Source of the DNA: Paraconiothyrium sp. Pb-2020
Taxonomy: Eukaryota > Ascomycota > Dothideomycetes > Pleosporales > Didymosphaeriaceae
Reading direction: 5' to 3'
Length of the DNA: 64,000 nucleotides
Assembly: GCA_022419385.1 (NCBI GenBank)
Contig: JAJUBI010000005.1
Location: forward strand, 4,340,001-4,404,000
Part shown: piece by piece, positions 21,086 through 32,445 of the stretch
Layout: each line of letters opens with the position of its first letter
How positions within the stretch are numbered: position 1 is the stretch's first letter
Program-made: the position numbers and the translations under genes
Notes under the pieces: model-generated
What the model was told of the DNA's origin: nothing
The model's database searches: none
Seen by the model: the letters and a program-made list of their open reading frames with translations, nothing else

Positions 21086-23064
21086 ACAGTTAGCGCATGC
21101 GTCCAGAGGGCCCGCTTCGAGTGCCCGCTGTAGCGCGTTGAGCTTTTGTGTTTCACCACAACTACGTATGTCCGAAAGAAGGGTTGTTGAGCCGAGTCGA
21201 TCTCGCTCAAAGAGTGCAGGATCACTAGATCAAGCCTTCGTCTGATGGAAATCTGCACAAGGTTCGCAGAAGCTCCCGGATTTCATTGCAGTTTGAAGGG
21301 ACTCTGCGGTATGGATCGGAGGGATTTTGAGCACCTTCGCCAGAGCGCTCAGTAACCGTTGTCCACCCCTTCTTTAATGGTCGTCGTTCACACACGCTAT
21401 CGCGGAATTCCCTGCACAAAAATGCGTTCGAAGAATTGACGATGGGCATATCAATCATATTCAACCAAAGTGCGAGGTACAATGATGCCTGCAATATGAA
21501 ATCAGTGCCGATACTTGACCATGTCAATGTGTACCCATCCTAGAATTTCCACGGCCAGGTTTAAAGCATGAAGTGCCCTGCACTTTGGGCAGATAAGGCT
21601 TGCTCTGACATCACCGAACCTAGGGCGTTTTTGACCGTAGATGCCTAGCGTTAGCGGCTAGATCTACAATCCAGCCTTATTTCCTCGAGTGACCGGGACG
21701 GGAGTCAGAATCCGTCCTCGTTGCGCAAGATTTCGGCAACGTTGCATCCACGGTAAGGTTGTTTCGGCATAGGTCCGCCGGGCACATCACTTCGGTAGCC
21801 CTCGAGCGTGACTTCTCGTATTACCACGGTATTTTTCCAACTTTAGACCCTGTGCGGAACGCATCCGGTACAATAAAATGCAAGCAGAAAACTACGTACA
21901 ACTGAAACCCAAGTAGAAACTAAGTGGAAAACTAGTTAGGAAAGCGTGGTGAAAAGCGTGGTGCGAAGCGCGGTGCGAAGCGCGGTGCAAAGCGCGGTGA
22001 AACCATATGCATGAGGTCCCCCCACTGTGAGATACCCGGACGAGTCTAGCGTTATTAGATACTAGCCATACCGGTTTCAACAAGGGTAGTGCAAAGATAC
22101 ACACATGGCTCCTACTCAGCCCCAAGGAGGCGGTCCAATCTCACTGGAGGCCGCCTCGATGGCTGCTCCTTGGGATGCACGGGTTTCGTTCTATCAAGAC
22201 TAATCGGCCCGCAAATTCACTAGTGCGAAGGGATGTAGAGCCAGACAATACTTCGTCATTTGAGACGAAACAAAAAAGGGAACTCGGCTACCAACCAGCA
22301 GAATGACGTGTCCATTTGACGGTGTGTATCATGAGTCTCGAATTGTATCGAGACTTGCGTGCAGTATGCACGATCCTCTAGCACATTGTCCTTGTTCATC
22401 CTGCAGGAAACGGCATGAAGCTGGCAACGGCTGACTATCTCACTCATAACAGAATATGAAAGAGTGGAAGAGGAAGAGCACGGGTATGGCTCAAGAACAA
22501 CTGACGCTAACGCTGCTCTGTGATGAGTGACTAAAAAAACAAACACATAGCTAGATTGTCGTGCGTAGGCATCTGAATTTACTAGCCTGAGCTCGCGCAT
22601 CGAGATGGCTTGTGTCATCCGACCCCCAACCCAGCAGGGCTCTCAGCTAGCTCGGTAGTCATCCTGCGTGCGTGTAGAACTGGAAGCTTTGGCGATGAGT
22701 CGTGTTCACACATTCACTTAGCGTGATGCAGGGAACATGGTGGGCACGTTGGGCCTGCGGGTATAATTTCCTAGACCTGGGTGTACGTACGAAGCTATGC
22801 TAGATCAGCACCCGTAGGATCTTTGTGTAACTACCAGACACCCGTGCACGCTCATGGTGTTGGCCTGAGGCACCAAAACCAGCCACCTAGACATGTATAA
22901 TTAGAGGAGATGCTTCATCAGTAACGTTTCTTCTCCGTTTCTTATCATAATCATCAGGACTGATCGAAACTTCGCCGTATCCATATTTCTCAGCCCTTAT
23001 CCTGATTGATGGTCAGTCCCTAGAAAGCTAGCGTCCTTTCCTCGTCTAGTTACTCCTTTGCAGT
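21086..23064. other. Gene-poor stretch between R2 and copy B
   Basis: No supported gene. Contains the 12-bp array at 21941-22000 and scattered short ORFs only. Confidence 0.35.
21941..22000. repeat. 12-bp minisatellite
   Basis: Five units of the type gaagcgcggtgc with a few substitutions between copies. Confidence 0.85.
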
Positions 23065-23628
23065 ATGGCTCAGCAAACCAATTCGAAAGACTTGTGGCGC
23101 AGAATGGCGAAAAGTAGGTTCCCATCGTTGGCATACCTACGCAGTATATTGAGCGCGAATAGAACTCTTAGAGAAAGAACGTCTGCAAGCAGGGCAAAGA
23201 AGCCATCCAAGGACCACCGGCGAAGGCTCCCTTGCACGTCGAAGCAGACAGGCGGAGATTGAGATTCCTTCAAGATTAGAATGTATGTTGGAGGTGGTTG
23301 AGGCTCGTTGACTTGAGCTAACACACACACAGTCACCACTCTGCAAGCATGTGAGGCTACACCTCCAGCAAATCAAATACCGACTGAGCGTCCTACTACG
23401 ACGGACGCATCGAGCCCAGTGGATACAGTCGTACATGACGAGGTAGAACACGAATCTGTCATCGAATCCGATCCATCATCCAAGCGCCCTGAAGCCTCAG
23501 GCTTGACTTCAGAAGAGGACGGATCGATCGAGAACGAGAACGCATGCCCGCTTTTACACCTTTTTGAGAAATTGCACGAGTTAAAACGACTAAATGCTCA
23601 GCTTGAGAGCGAGCGCTGGCATGACTAG
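23065..23628 (+). CDS. Small three-exon family, copy B, 154 aa
   Basis: Exons 23065-23113, 23163-23282 and 23333-23628; introns of 49 and 50 nt, both phase 1, the second ending in acacacacag. Exon 1 is again 49 nt and encodes MAQQTNSKDLWRRMAK; exon 2 starts KLLEKERLQAGQ. Together these match copy C closely (M-x-Q-Q, W-R-R, K-L-L-x-x-E-R). Exon 3 begins TTLQACEATPP, is acidic in the middle, and ends LFEKLHELKRLNAQLESER. The Cys-x-x-[PST]-I motif of the other copies is missing here. No signal peptide; function unknown. An unspliced reading would stop after 65 codons. Confidence 0.65.
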
Positions 23629-24328
23629 GGTGGAGGTGTAAAGTGTATGATATACTGTATAATACAGGGACATCTGTTCCCCAAACAATATTTAGCGACT
23701 CACTACGTGCTACAGACTAAAACTCTGCGCAACATTGTCATGATTTGGGGTACAAAGACCTTCTCTCGCCCATGAGAGTTTACCCCACCGTCAAGCCTTG
23801 CTTAGAGAAGGCCCAACTTGCCTCAGTGCTGCGTCTACCGTCGCCCAACTTCCGGAGCATGCATTTCGCCAGGCTAGAGCCGAGTGAGCGGTCCGGACCG
23901 TCCCCTGATATACGTCTTCTGACTCGTCGGGTGTGTGACTCACAATAAGGTAGACTTCCGTGGCCCGTGCATGTTCGTTGTCCTGGTGCAGTCTTGAGCT
24001 CGAAACTTTGATTGGTTGCGATGCGCGAGAAGGTTTGTTACAGGGCGAAAGATACCCAACAAATGCTGCCTGTTGACCGGGTAACATGTATGATTGTGTT
24101 CGGCACAAGTAGTGTCGGTGGACACGGAGAGCCTGGCATGCACTTTGTGCGCATATAAGGCGCTGAAAAATGGTTGAAACAATTGATCAACAGGTTTGGT
24201 TGGCTCTTATGTTCCCGTTCTCGACTTGGCGAAACCATCAAGGACAACGCCACCGACACCTGCACCTCTGTCGTCGGACACCATGGCAACTTCTAGAACT
24301 TCATCATATGGGCATTGAATCATTATAA
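23629..24328. other. Spacer between copies B and E
   Basis: No supported gene; includes the putative promoter of copy E. Confidence 0.3.
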
Positions 24329-25056
24329 ATGGAGTGTCCCTTCCAACATGTAGCCTACCTACATCCTCAAGAAACGTGTATCACAACAGCACGGCATGAA
24401 AAGTCTACCATAGACTTCTCACGGGAATCCATACACAAGCTCGAAACACACAAAGTCATAGCCACTCTACGCGTCGCAAGGGCTTTGATAGCTGTCGATG
24501 GACGGTACGTTCGGGTAAGCGGCATCGCTGGTAGATAAGGTACCCATGCCGACGATGTTTAGAGCTTCCAGGTCAAGCGCAACCGCAAGCAGCACTAAAG
24601 GGCATGAAGACGACATTTTGTGTTTTCAACTGTAGAATAGACGCGTCTAGGCGATAGGAAGTATGCTGGCAGTTATTCACAGTAAGAGCGCATTCCTAAG
24701 CCGCCCAAGTTTACATGATTACGGCACTTTATTGACGATACCCAGGCCATACAATTCGACTTTGCAAAGAACCGCACGATTCCACGGCGAGTCCCGAACG
24801 TCCCCTTGAACATCCTCCATCTCTCCCTGTCTCAAACCCAGCGGCAACAGTTCCGACTAGCAAGCCGTGTCATACTACCATCAAAAGATCCGGAATTACG
24901 TCCAAACGCCCAATGACTTGGCGTGCACCACCTCCTGAGCCCGATGAATCTTTCGTTGAGGAGTTTGATTTCGAGAGTGACGGACACATTGAGTTCCTAT
25001 ACATCGAGTTCCATGCGTTGCCAGAGCTGAGAAATCGAGAGCAAGCGTTGGAATGA
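24329..25056 (+). CDS. Small three-exon family, copy E (diverged, tentative), 144 aa
   Basis: Exon 3 (24746-25056) is clear: it carries KPCHTTIKRS, matching the Cys motif of copies A and C, DFESDGHIEFLYI, matching copy D, and LPELRNREQALE at the end. Upstream, an ATG at 24329 gives a 49-nt exon 1 (24329-24377) followed by gtatca, and exon 2 at 24440-24514 ends in phase 1 at gtaagc, keeping the family's structure. However, the second intron would be 231 nt and exons 1-2 share little sequence with the others. Alternatively the 5' part has decayed and this is a pseudogene. Confidence 0.4.
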
Positions 25057-25819
25057 GCAGTGTAGCGCTGCTTTGGGTCTGCGCTACGACCTGCCATTAG
25101 GTCTTTGAAGCGTATATTTCGGCCTTCGCTAACATAGGAAGATGGTAGGCGTAAGGAAGACCCGTTTAATTCTAGCTTCACAACCATACCATGGCTACAC
25201 AATACCTTACCAGGAAGAAGGCACAACTCAAGGATATAGGAGCCATCTTGAATGCCTATGCATACAAGACGTACGAGGAGTGAACGTCAACAACAATATT
25301 GCGAGCACTGTGGACCATGTTGTATCCGAGTTTAAGAATTTCTCCGCCACTTTTCATTGCTCTATGTCGGCCTGGCGTCGACACTATAAGGTCTTTATGA
25401 TGTTCTCCCTCTGTTGATAGGTAGTTTTTGTTAGATAGTTTGAATTGATGAAGTTAGTCTTTAGTTAGAGTAATAAGTTACTGAATTAGATATAACAAGC
25501 AGGCTATTTAAAAATATAGTAAATAGACTAGATTTAGACACAGAGATCTTGAGCACGACGAGAGAAGAAGAAACTTTTGCAAATCACCGATAACGCTCCT
25601 GGAAGGCCTTCGCCGACACCTAAACTTGAATAGGGCGTACCACCGTAGGAGTTGCGATATAAAAGTTCTGCTCAGTGTAGAAGCAATTAGCTAACATCTG
25701 CTGAAGGTTGGGAATCGACAAACCTGCAATTGCTTATGGCCCTAGCGCCTCGCGTTGGCATTTCCCACAGCTCACTTACTTCTAGACCTTACCCCTTGCA
25801 GTGCGGCGGCAATTCCACG
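25057..25819. other. AT-rich spacer
   Basis: No gene seen. From about 25400 to 25560 the sequence is strongly AT-rich (runs such as agttagagtaataagtta), unlike the surroundings. Confidence 0.35.
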
Positions 25820-26040
25820 ATGATAAAAACAGCTCCAAAGACAGCCAAAGCATTGTCAACGTCAGCTGCGGCATCAGCAGCTGTCGCTATTGTACTTATG
25901 GTCGGAGGAGGGGACCATGCAGTGAGTACACTAAGGCGATATGTACTGTACCTGCTATTCGCAAGTCCGACTGTCCAGGTTCAGGCTGCTCGCTACCAGA
26001 AATTCAATACTCCATCCAATGCTCCTCAACATCTAAATAA
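25820..26040 (+). CDS. Possible small Cys-containing protein, two exons, 58 aa
   Basis: Tentative model: exons 25820-25921 and 25966-26040, a 44-nt phase-0 intron with donor gtgagt and acceptor gcaag. The product would have an Ala/Val-rich stretch (ASAAVAIVLMV) near residue 25 and a short tail with three Cys (DCPGSGCSLPEIQYSIQC). It could be a small exported protein, or chance ORFs around a splice-like site. No family is recognised. Confidence 0.2.
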
Positions 26041-26751
26041 GACGCAGACCGAACGCGAAAGGGTTGTGGGTAGTGTACCTGAGGCTGTATATCTGTTAGG
26101 TCATGACGCAATTGTCTTACAAGGGGATTCGTAGGGCACATAAATCTTCAGTACTTAAGGCGAAAGGTCAAAATGTCCCTTGACTTTGAATTTTCAGTAT
26201 GATCACAAACCATGGAAGTATGGTCTATCGATCCTAGTCAATCGAAGATTTGCAACAACGAGATTCGTATGAGAGTTGGCCATTACCAACCTGGAGATCC
26301 TTCGCACACAAACCCAATACTAGGCCTCCGTGCCAGGGGAAGATTGTAGCAAATAGGAAACCATGCCTACCTAGGTAGCCTGAATCAACTATGAATTATT
26401 GTTGGCAATGATCACGCAACAGCAATAGCTCCAGGGGACCTTCTATATACAAAAGCATTATCGGCGGCACGAGTAGGCTACGGACTTCCGACCCTTTACT
26501 TGGCCGTCTTTGACGAAGTCATTTGAACCGCCGCAGGGCCATCGCTACCTTGGTAGTCTTACACAAGAACTCTGGAGCTTCGACTAAACTTTTATGTGAC
26601 GTGGACAGATAGGTAACTACACATACATCTTTTGAGATAGTCACATGGAAACTGCCAGCCACACGTCCATCGATTTGGTTCCATCCCGACCTCCCTGTAC
26701 GCACTCTATGCTTGCTTTACACGCGTCTCGCAACGTCAGGATCACCTCCCG
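26041..26751. other. Spacer
   Basis: Nothing supported. Confidence 0.3.
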
Positions 26752-27606
26752 TTACCTCTCATCACATACCTGCTCGTCAACCTCTCCTTCAAATGAGGAT
26801 GAAAGACATGTAGATACTTCCCATTTTCCGTCTAACAGACATTGCCCACTTTCCAAATGGGTCTCACTCCCCAGCTGCCACTCAGCAGCCACGGCCAGCT
26901 CAGTCAATCGCTTTGGCCCCAGCACCGTGCGGACTTGGATAGCTCTTGGGTTTGCGACACTCCAGGGCTGCCTGGGAGAGAGCAGCTAGTACGCGAGGCT
27001 GAGCAGAGGGCTGCGTTGCTACCAACGACCACTCCGCAAGAAAAAGGGCGCTTGCTGTGCTGTTTGAGAGCGCGGAATGTGGACAAGATCAGCAAGGGAG
27101 AGGCAGACTGTGGACAAATGCTAGCCTTGCTTTCACAGACGGGCGAAGAGGAGGTGGGAGATGGTGAGGGAAGGGAAGAGAGATATTCTAGGGGAGGTTG
27201 CCGGACCCACGTAATCCGCACTCCCAGGGGGCCTTGCGTGATGTGGTCCTGTGCCTGTCCAAGAGTATACGGGGAACCCGCGGGTGCATCAGTTCGCTTC
27301 TTTCCAGTCGGACGGCCAGAACTGTTAGCTGAAGGAGTAGCAGGGTGTAGTGCGAAAGGACGCACCATAAGCTGGTTCCGCCGGATCGACAGCCACCACA
27401 CTCCCCTGATCGCCCACAGCAAAACCAAGGAGGGTCGTACAATCCCTTTGCCCGCATCCGATTTCCAGAACCTTCGAGCCAGTGAGGATATTCCTGTGTT
27501 GCACGAGCTCCAGGCGGTGGCGGGTTTGGGAGTGTTGGATGCTGAAGTGGGCGGGGTCGTGTAGGGAGATGCGGGCGATAGAGGCGGCATCGAGTTGAGT
27601 GGTCAT
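26752..27606 (-). pseudogene. SAM-dependent methyltransferase, decayed
   Basis: Reading from 27606 down, the first frame gives MTTQLDAASIARISLHDPAH then HRLELVQHRNI and KVLEIGCGQ, motif I of class I methyltransferases, and VVAVDPAEPAYG. It then runs into gtgcgt, a good donor, and a stop. The next block, SPYTLGQAQDHITQGPLG, resumes about 85 nt later just after cgcgg, where cag would be expected, so the acceptor seems lost. Later blocks lie in different frames: LSTFRALKQHSKR, then FLAEWSLVATQPSA, then VRTVLGPKRLTELAVAAEW and CLLDGKWEV. Several indels separate them. Order and spacing match a full-length small-molecule-type methyltransferase of about 270 residues. It is a clear relic in the repeat-rich tract; former substrate unknown. 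Confidence 0.75.
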
Positions 27607-30361
27607 GTTGTGGTCGATGGGTCTTTGAGAATAAACGGACTGGGTGGTTTGAACGTATTTGTGTGATGATTGAGGGGATGGAGTGAAGATATCATGTTCA
27701 TATAGACGATCTAAGCCTGATCGTTGCCTCGTTTGACGAGAATCTATATACTTTTCTTGTAATAGCGCCAAGTTGGAATTGAGAACTATGTTCTTCGTTG
27801 TAGATACTCAAAGCCTGCAGAGGCAGAAATGTTGTAGGTCCAATCCATTATGCACGAGAGCTGTCAACACAATAGATCGCCAGATGAGTCAAGCGTACTG
27901 TTATGATTTGAAGTCACCGGGCATAATAACATCATCGTATCCCCAAATCCATTCCGCACGTATCAAATCCTGGACTCTACTTTCTCGCCTATTCAATTTG
28001 ACTAGGCGAGGTTGATTTTCTGGAGCATTCTGCTGTGTCCAGACCACGAGACGTGAGCACGACCACAATTCCGCAGCTGCTTAGAAACACTACTTGGGCG
28101 TATAGTTTAGGATATTAGCGAAGAGCTATATATCAGCTTATATCAAGCAACGTGGTGTATGGGCCCTTGCGTTATCTAAGCGAGACCTCCATGCTCTCCT
28201 TTTCAGCCTGGTACAGGCTACCAAAAGAAGCTAAAAGTAATCGTAAACGAAGCTAAACCTCCGAAGGCGGTTCAAGCTCCACAAAGTAAGTCCCTTATAC
28301 GCAATTACGTCGCTGCAGCTCACTGCGGATGTAGGTATGTCGCGCTCACAGGCCGCTGCAGCCAGCAAATCCTCTCAGTTGGGGGCAAAAGAAATTTGGT
28401 CAGATGTAATCCCTACCATTAGTAATAGACTTTTACTTCGAGCACTTCTCAATCATAGGTGGTGGCCGCACACCTGATGGTAGGCGTCGATATATCTTTT
28501 CCTCCCATAAGTTCTGGCTCCGCTACACATTGCGAAGCACCGTGTGGAAAGAAATCAGGGAGTTTGTATCATTTCTCACATGCAGACCGGCGCTTTTATA
28601 TCGCGTCAAATATCATCGATGCCTCCGCGACAGCGCCTAAGCTTCGCATGCCAGCTTTGCAGCACCGTTCGGCTGACTTGAAGGTAGTGCAACAACTGTG
28701 ACCTGTCTTTCTGTTCGCTACTTGCCTCTGTGTGAGTAGACTCTGGCCGCCACGAGTACCATACAGTACGTGTGAATTGTGGGCTAAGTCTGCATCAATA
28801 AATTGAAACGATGCGAGCAAATTTGTCGTTTCTGCCAGCCACGACCGTCGGAGCTTGATTCCTACCCTTTCGGGAAGTTGGCGAGATGAAATGGGACCAG
28901 GGTGCCCTGTGTAGGACATGTGCTTGACCCGTGATTGGTTCATGGGAGCAGTCATCTCGATCGTGCTACGTTAGAACCTTGGAACCTTACCTGTCAGGAC
29001 TCACGAGCTGTCGTGTCTATGAATCCCAGCGAGCAGTCTAGAGGGTCCGTCTGCTCATAGCAACCGGCATCCTGTAAAGCCCCCCGTTAAAGCGAGTATT
29101 TGAGTGACACAGTTTGCCTTTCGGCATCTGTCATTCGGTTAGTTCGTTTCAAGACATGCACTCACAACCTCGACGTGTCGTTGGTCACCATCTGTCGTGC
29201 TCAGCCCATAGTACGCGCAGCGGGATCGCGATCACGATGACTGACCACACCCGAGAATAACAAAACCCAGCCTACGCTCACCCCTTTCCCTAGTAACAGG
29301 AGGGTAAGACACAGTTATTCCATCCCAAAAGTGCAGTCGTCTACCTTCTACTGTTCTGCGTTCAATTTGTTGCGATTTTTCATGTTGAAGAAAACATACC
29401 GGAACCTTAATCATTGGCCCCGACAGCGGGCAGCAAAACTCAGAACTCGTAATTGACGCAAAATGTTGATTCATTTGCTACGCTAAGCCTCAGTGCGGAC
29501 GCCTATTCGAACAACGAGATTGCTGCCTCCCGCACAAGCGAAAGTGGTACAACTACCCAGGTGAGCGAGTGTAATGCGGCGAGTGTAATGCGGCGAGTGT
29601 AATGCGGCGAGTGTAGTGCGCCCTCCGTGCGACGATCACGCGCTCCCCTGTTCGATCAACGACGGTAACGGCAGGTCATGGCGATTTTAGATTGAGAGGT
29701 TGTACAGCTCGTTGATTGGGCGTAAGCAAATACTCTCGAGCCAATGGCAAAGAGACGTATTTGGGACAGTGAGTGGTGTGTAACACGCAACACGCGCTTC
29801 TCTTCACGTGCGGCGGAACGTAGTACAGCGTCAGGATAGGAGCTGGGACAGTCACTCTCATCTCAACGCAGCCCGGAAGGGAAACAATTGCAGATCAGGG
29901 CTCCATAATGTACCAAATTTAACCGAGTAACAAGTGACGGCCCATGCTGACATATGTCGTGCAAGTATACTATTACGAGCGGAACAGGAGGACACAGAGC
30001 TGGCTCCGTTAATGCATTCCTTGCTTGCAACACAATGTAGAGGTCTATACGGGTGCGCCCCATGGCTAGATTTTCGCGGATCAGAACGAATGCACACACT
30101 CAACCTATCACACAACAAAAGTCTGTGGCACTATTGTATCAGTCACATCCACCATTTTTTTATCCGCGTCACGACGTTGAGAGCTTGCGTCGAAGAGAAG
30201 GATCGGAGCCCTGCGATTCTTTTTTTCTCCTGCACACATCAGAAAGGAGAACGTGACAACTGCAGTCGAACTGTACTTAATCGCCATGAACCCCCAAGGA
30301 ATTCTAGACAGCATCAACAAGCTCTTGAGTGTTACTCTCATTGGCGACCACTTATCGCAGC
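27607..30361. other. Gene-poor stretch upstream of copy C
   Basis: No supported gene in 2.7 kb; only short unsupported ORFs on both strands. Contains the 14-bp array at 29565-29620 and, at the right end, the presumed promoter of copy C. Confidence 0.35.
29565..29620. repeat. 14-bp minisatellite
   Basis: Four tandem units of gcgagtgtaatgcg; the last carries one change (gtagtgcg). Confidence 0.9.
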
Positions 30362-30966
30362 ATGTCTCAGCAGGAAAGTACCAGAGAGATGTGGCGTAGG
30401 ATCATGAAGAGTATGCCAGATTTTGTTAATTTGCCATTTGGAACTGATCAAGTGTCAACAGAACTTCTACACCAAGAACGTATGAAATCCATCCGGAAAG
30501 AGCAAGAAATTACTGGAGCAGAATATGTCGCGACCGGGAGGCATACAGGTAACCCAGCGCAGACTCTGGGTCTCTCGAAAGTAGAGTGTAAGTCGTACCG
30601 GCTCTCAGGCTTGTAAATCCGCCGTGATGACACTATCTAGCCGGAACAGTTCTTGCCTTTGAGGCTTCGCGAACGCCCGGAAAGGATCCCAAAACATCCT
30701 GCCCTATTACTTCGCATCCACCGAGTGCAGTCGACGCGGGCCATCCGTGCAAGGCATGTCACACTCCTATCGTTAAATCCACTTCCTCGCCTGGAAGCTC
30801 TGATGCAGTACGCGCACCGCAACATGACTCCGATACGCCTTCTCCTAAGGAACACGACGAATGGATCGAGACGGAGGATACATGTTCGTTGATATATTTG
30901 CATGCGAAGTTGCTTGAGTTGAGGCGGCTCAATGCTAAGCTGGCAAGTGAGCGTGAAAGTGCGTAG
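30362..30966 (+). CDS. Small three-exon family, copy C, 153 aa
   Basis: Exons 30362-30410, 30462-30548 and 30641-30966; introns of 51 and 92 nt, both phase 1. Exon 1 (49 nt) encodes MSQQESTREMWRRIMK; exon 2 starts KLLHQERMKSIRKEQE, very close to copy B. Exon 3 carries PCKACHTPIVKST (Cys-x-x-Cys), Ser/Pro-rich and acidic stretches, then LIYLHAKLLELRRLNAKL and ends SERESA. No signal peptide or membrane span; the C-terminal helix could form a short coiled coil. This is the best-preserved copy and the best reference for the family. Function unknown. Element R3 follows about 750 bp downstream. Confidence 0.68.
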
Positions 30967-31719
30967 ATAAGGGAAGCGGACATGTAATATATATCGGGCA
31001 GTATGTAATTATTCATGTGCCACTATGAGCAGCAGTCTGGACTATTGCTATACAGGAAGATCATCATCCTGTCTCATCCTTTCGTCAACACCAAAAGGCC
31101 TGTTGTAGCCAACTGTTGATACTGTGTTTGCTGTTATACTATACTAGTAAAGCTAATGAATTCTCCTCCTTTTTTTTCCTATTCCTTTTGGTCCTGGCTG
31201 CAACCACATGAACTCGTCTTTTCTGGCATGCCCTCAAATGCTAGCACAGCAGTCCTATAAATCTTCGTCGCATGTCTTCGCTCATGAGCACGCCTGGGAG
31301 ATCGCGCACCACGCACCCCCCTCTGATTGCAGACTTGGTCTGTCTAATTCAGCCATGTAAAGCTCCTGAAATATTCGTCTGTAGCCGACCTTTGGAGATC
31401 GGGTAGTCAATTAGCATGGACACGACCTCAAGTCTTCGGTGGGCGCAAATGCTTGATTTGTGCGCGTGCAGAGATGCAGTCACCGAAGTGTCACCAATGA
31501 GCAGCAGTCATGCGCTTTCTAGAATGACGCCGACGCATCGTTCCTGCGTTAGCCGTCTGGTTGCCACCACGGCAGCCTGGCAATCCAGCCTCGCAGAATG
31601 CCTTGCCTCCCAGGCCTGGGAATTGGACCAGTGGAATCTCGATTGCTCGGCCTGATCCGCTTCATGTGTGGAAATCGCCTTCTCTGGTCTGTATGAACCA
31701 CCGTCAGCTTCCTACATTC
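30967..31719. other. Spacer between copy C and R3
   Basis: No supported gene. A T-rich run lies near 31169. Confidence 0.3.
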
Positions 31720-32445
31720 ATTGCGACGTGAAGTGGCACATGGGGTGAATGCTAATCTAGCGCCGCACTAAGGCTCGTCTAGAAAGGCTCATCTTTTTAG
31801 TTCTGCACGTCCCAAGCTACTTCTGACGTCCTCCACAATGTTCACGACGACGACGCGTGTTGAGCTGACGACCCCACCGGAGGGAGTTTTGTCGCCGGTA
31901 CACAAACACTTCGTACAGCCTCTCCATGGACGCTTCAAATGTTCACGTGGCATCGGCGTTGCTGCCTAGTGGGAAAGAGCAACGAGCCTGGGCGGCAGCA
32001 CTTCAGACCACAGGCGGGGCCTTATTCAATTTTGAGCTCTTCTTATCGTCAATCAGGCGGCAGCAATGACAGGCCTGATCTGGGCATGGTGGCGGGGCGA
32101 GCGGGAGTCCGGGATTCACGTGTACAGTAGTGTCCCCGGAACGAGGAATCGAGCCGGGAACCGATAAGCCGGTACCAGTAGCCGAAATGATGCCCGGGCC
32201 GTTACAGGCATAGACGAAGCGCTTTGATGATTGTGTGGTCGCTTGTGGCCGTCTGTGTGGGCGCGGCAGTATCGGAACGCTGAGTGGTTCTTAGTGGTAG
32301 GCAACTATATGGTAGACGTTTCAGCCCTGGAGATCAGATTCGCTGCCCCCATGCAGGTGACAACATGTGTGCAACGGGCGACAGCGCTTGAACAACTAGA
32401 TTCACGTCAGTTGCGCCGCATGGCAGATCTGTAGCCATCGCTCAG
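31720..32445. repeat. Repeated element, copy R3
   Basis: Third diverged copy. gtgaatgctaatctagcg at about 31747 followed by gcactaaggc, ctgcacgtcccaagct near 31803 and gacgtcctccacaatg near 31825 match R1. gattcgctgcccccatgcagg near 32336, caacgggcgacagcgctt near 32373 and gcgccgcatggc near 32411 match R2. No minisatellite lies to its left, unlike R1 and R2. Confidence 0.6.

Noticed and set aside
21600..21760. tRNA-like stretch
   Set aside because: Box B-like letters occur, but no cloverleaf or proper box A spacing could be formed.
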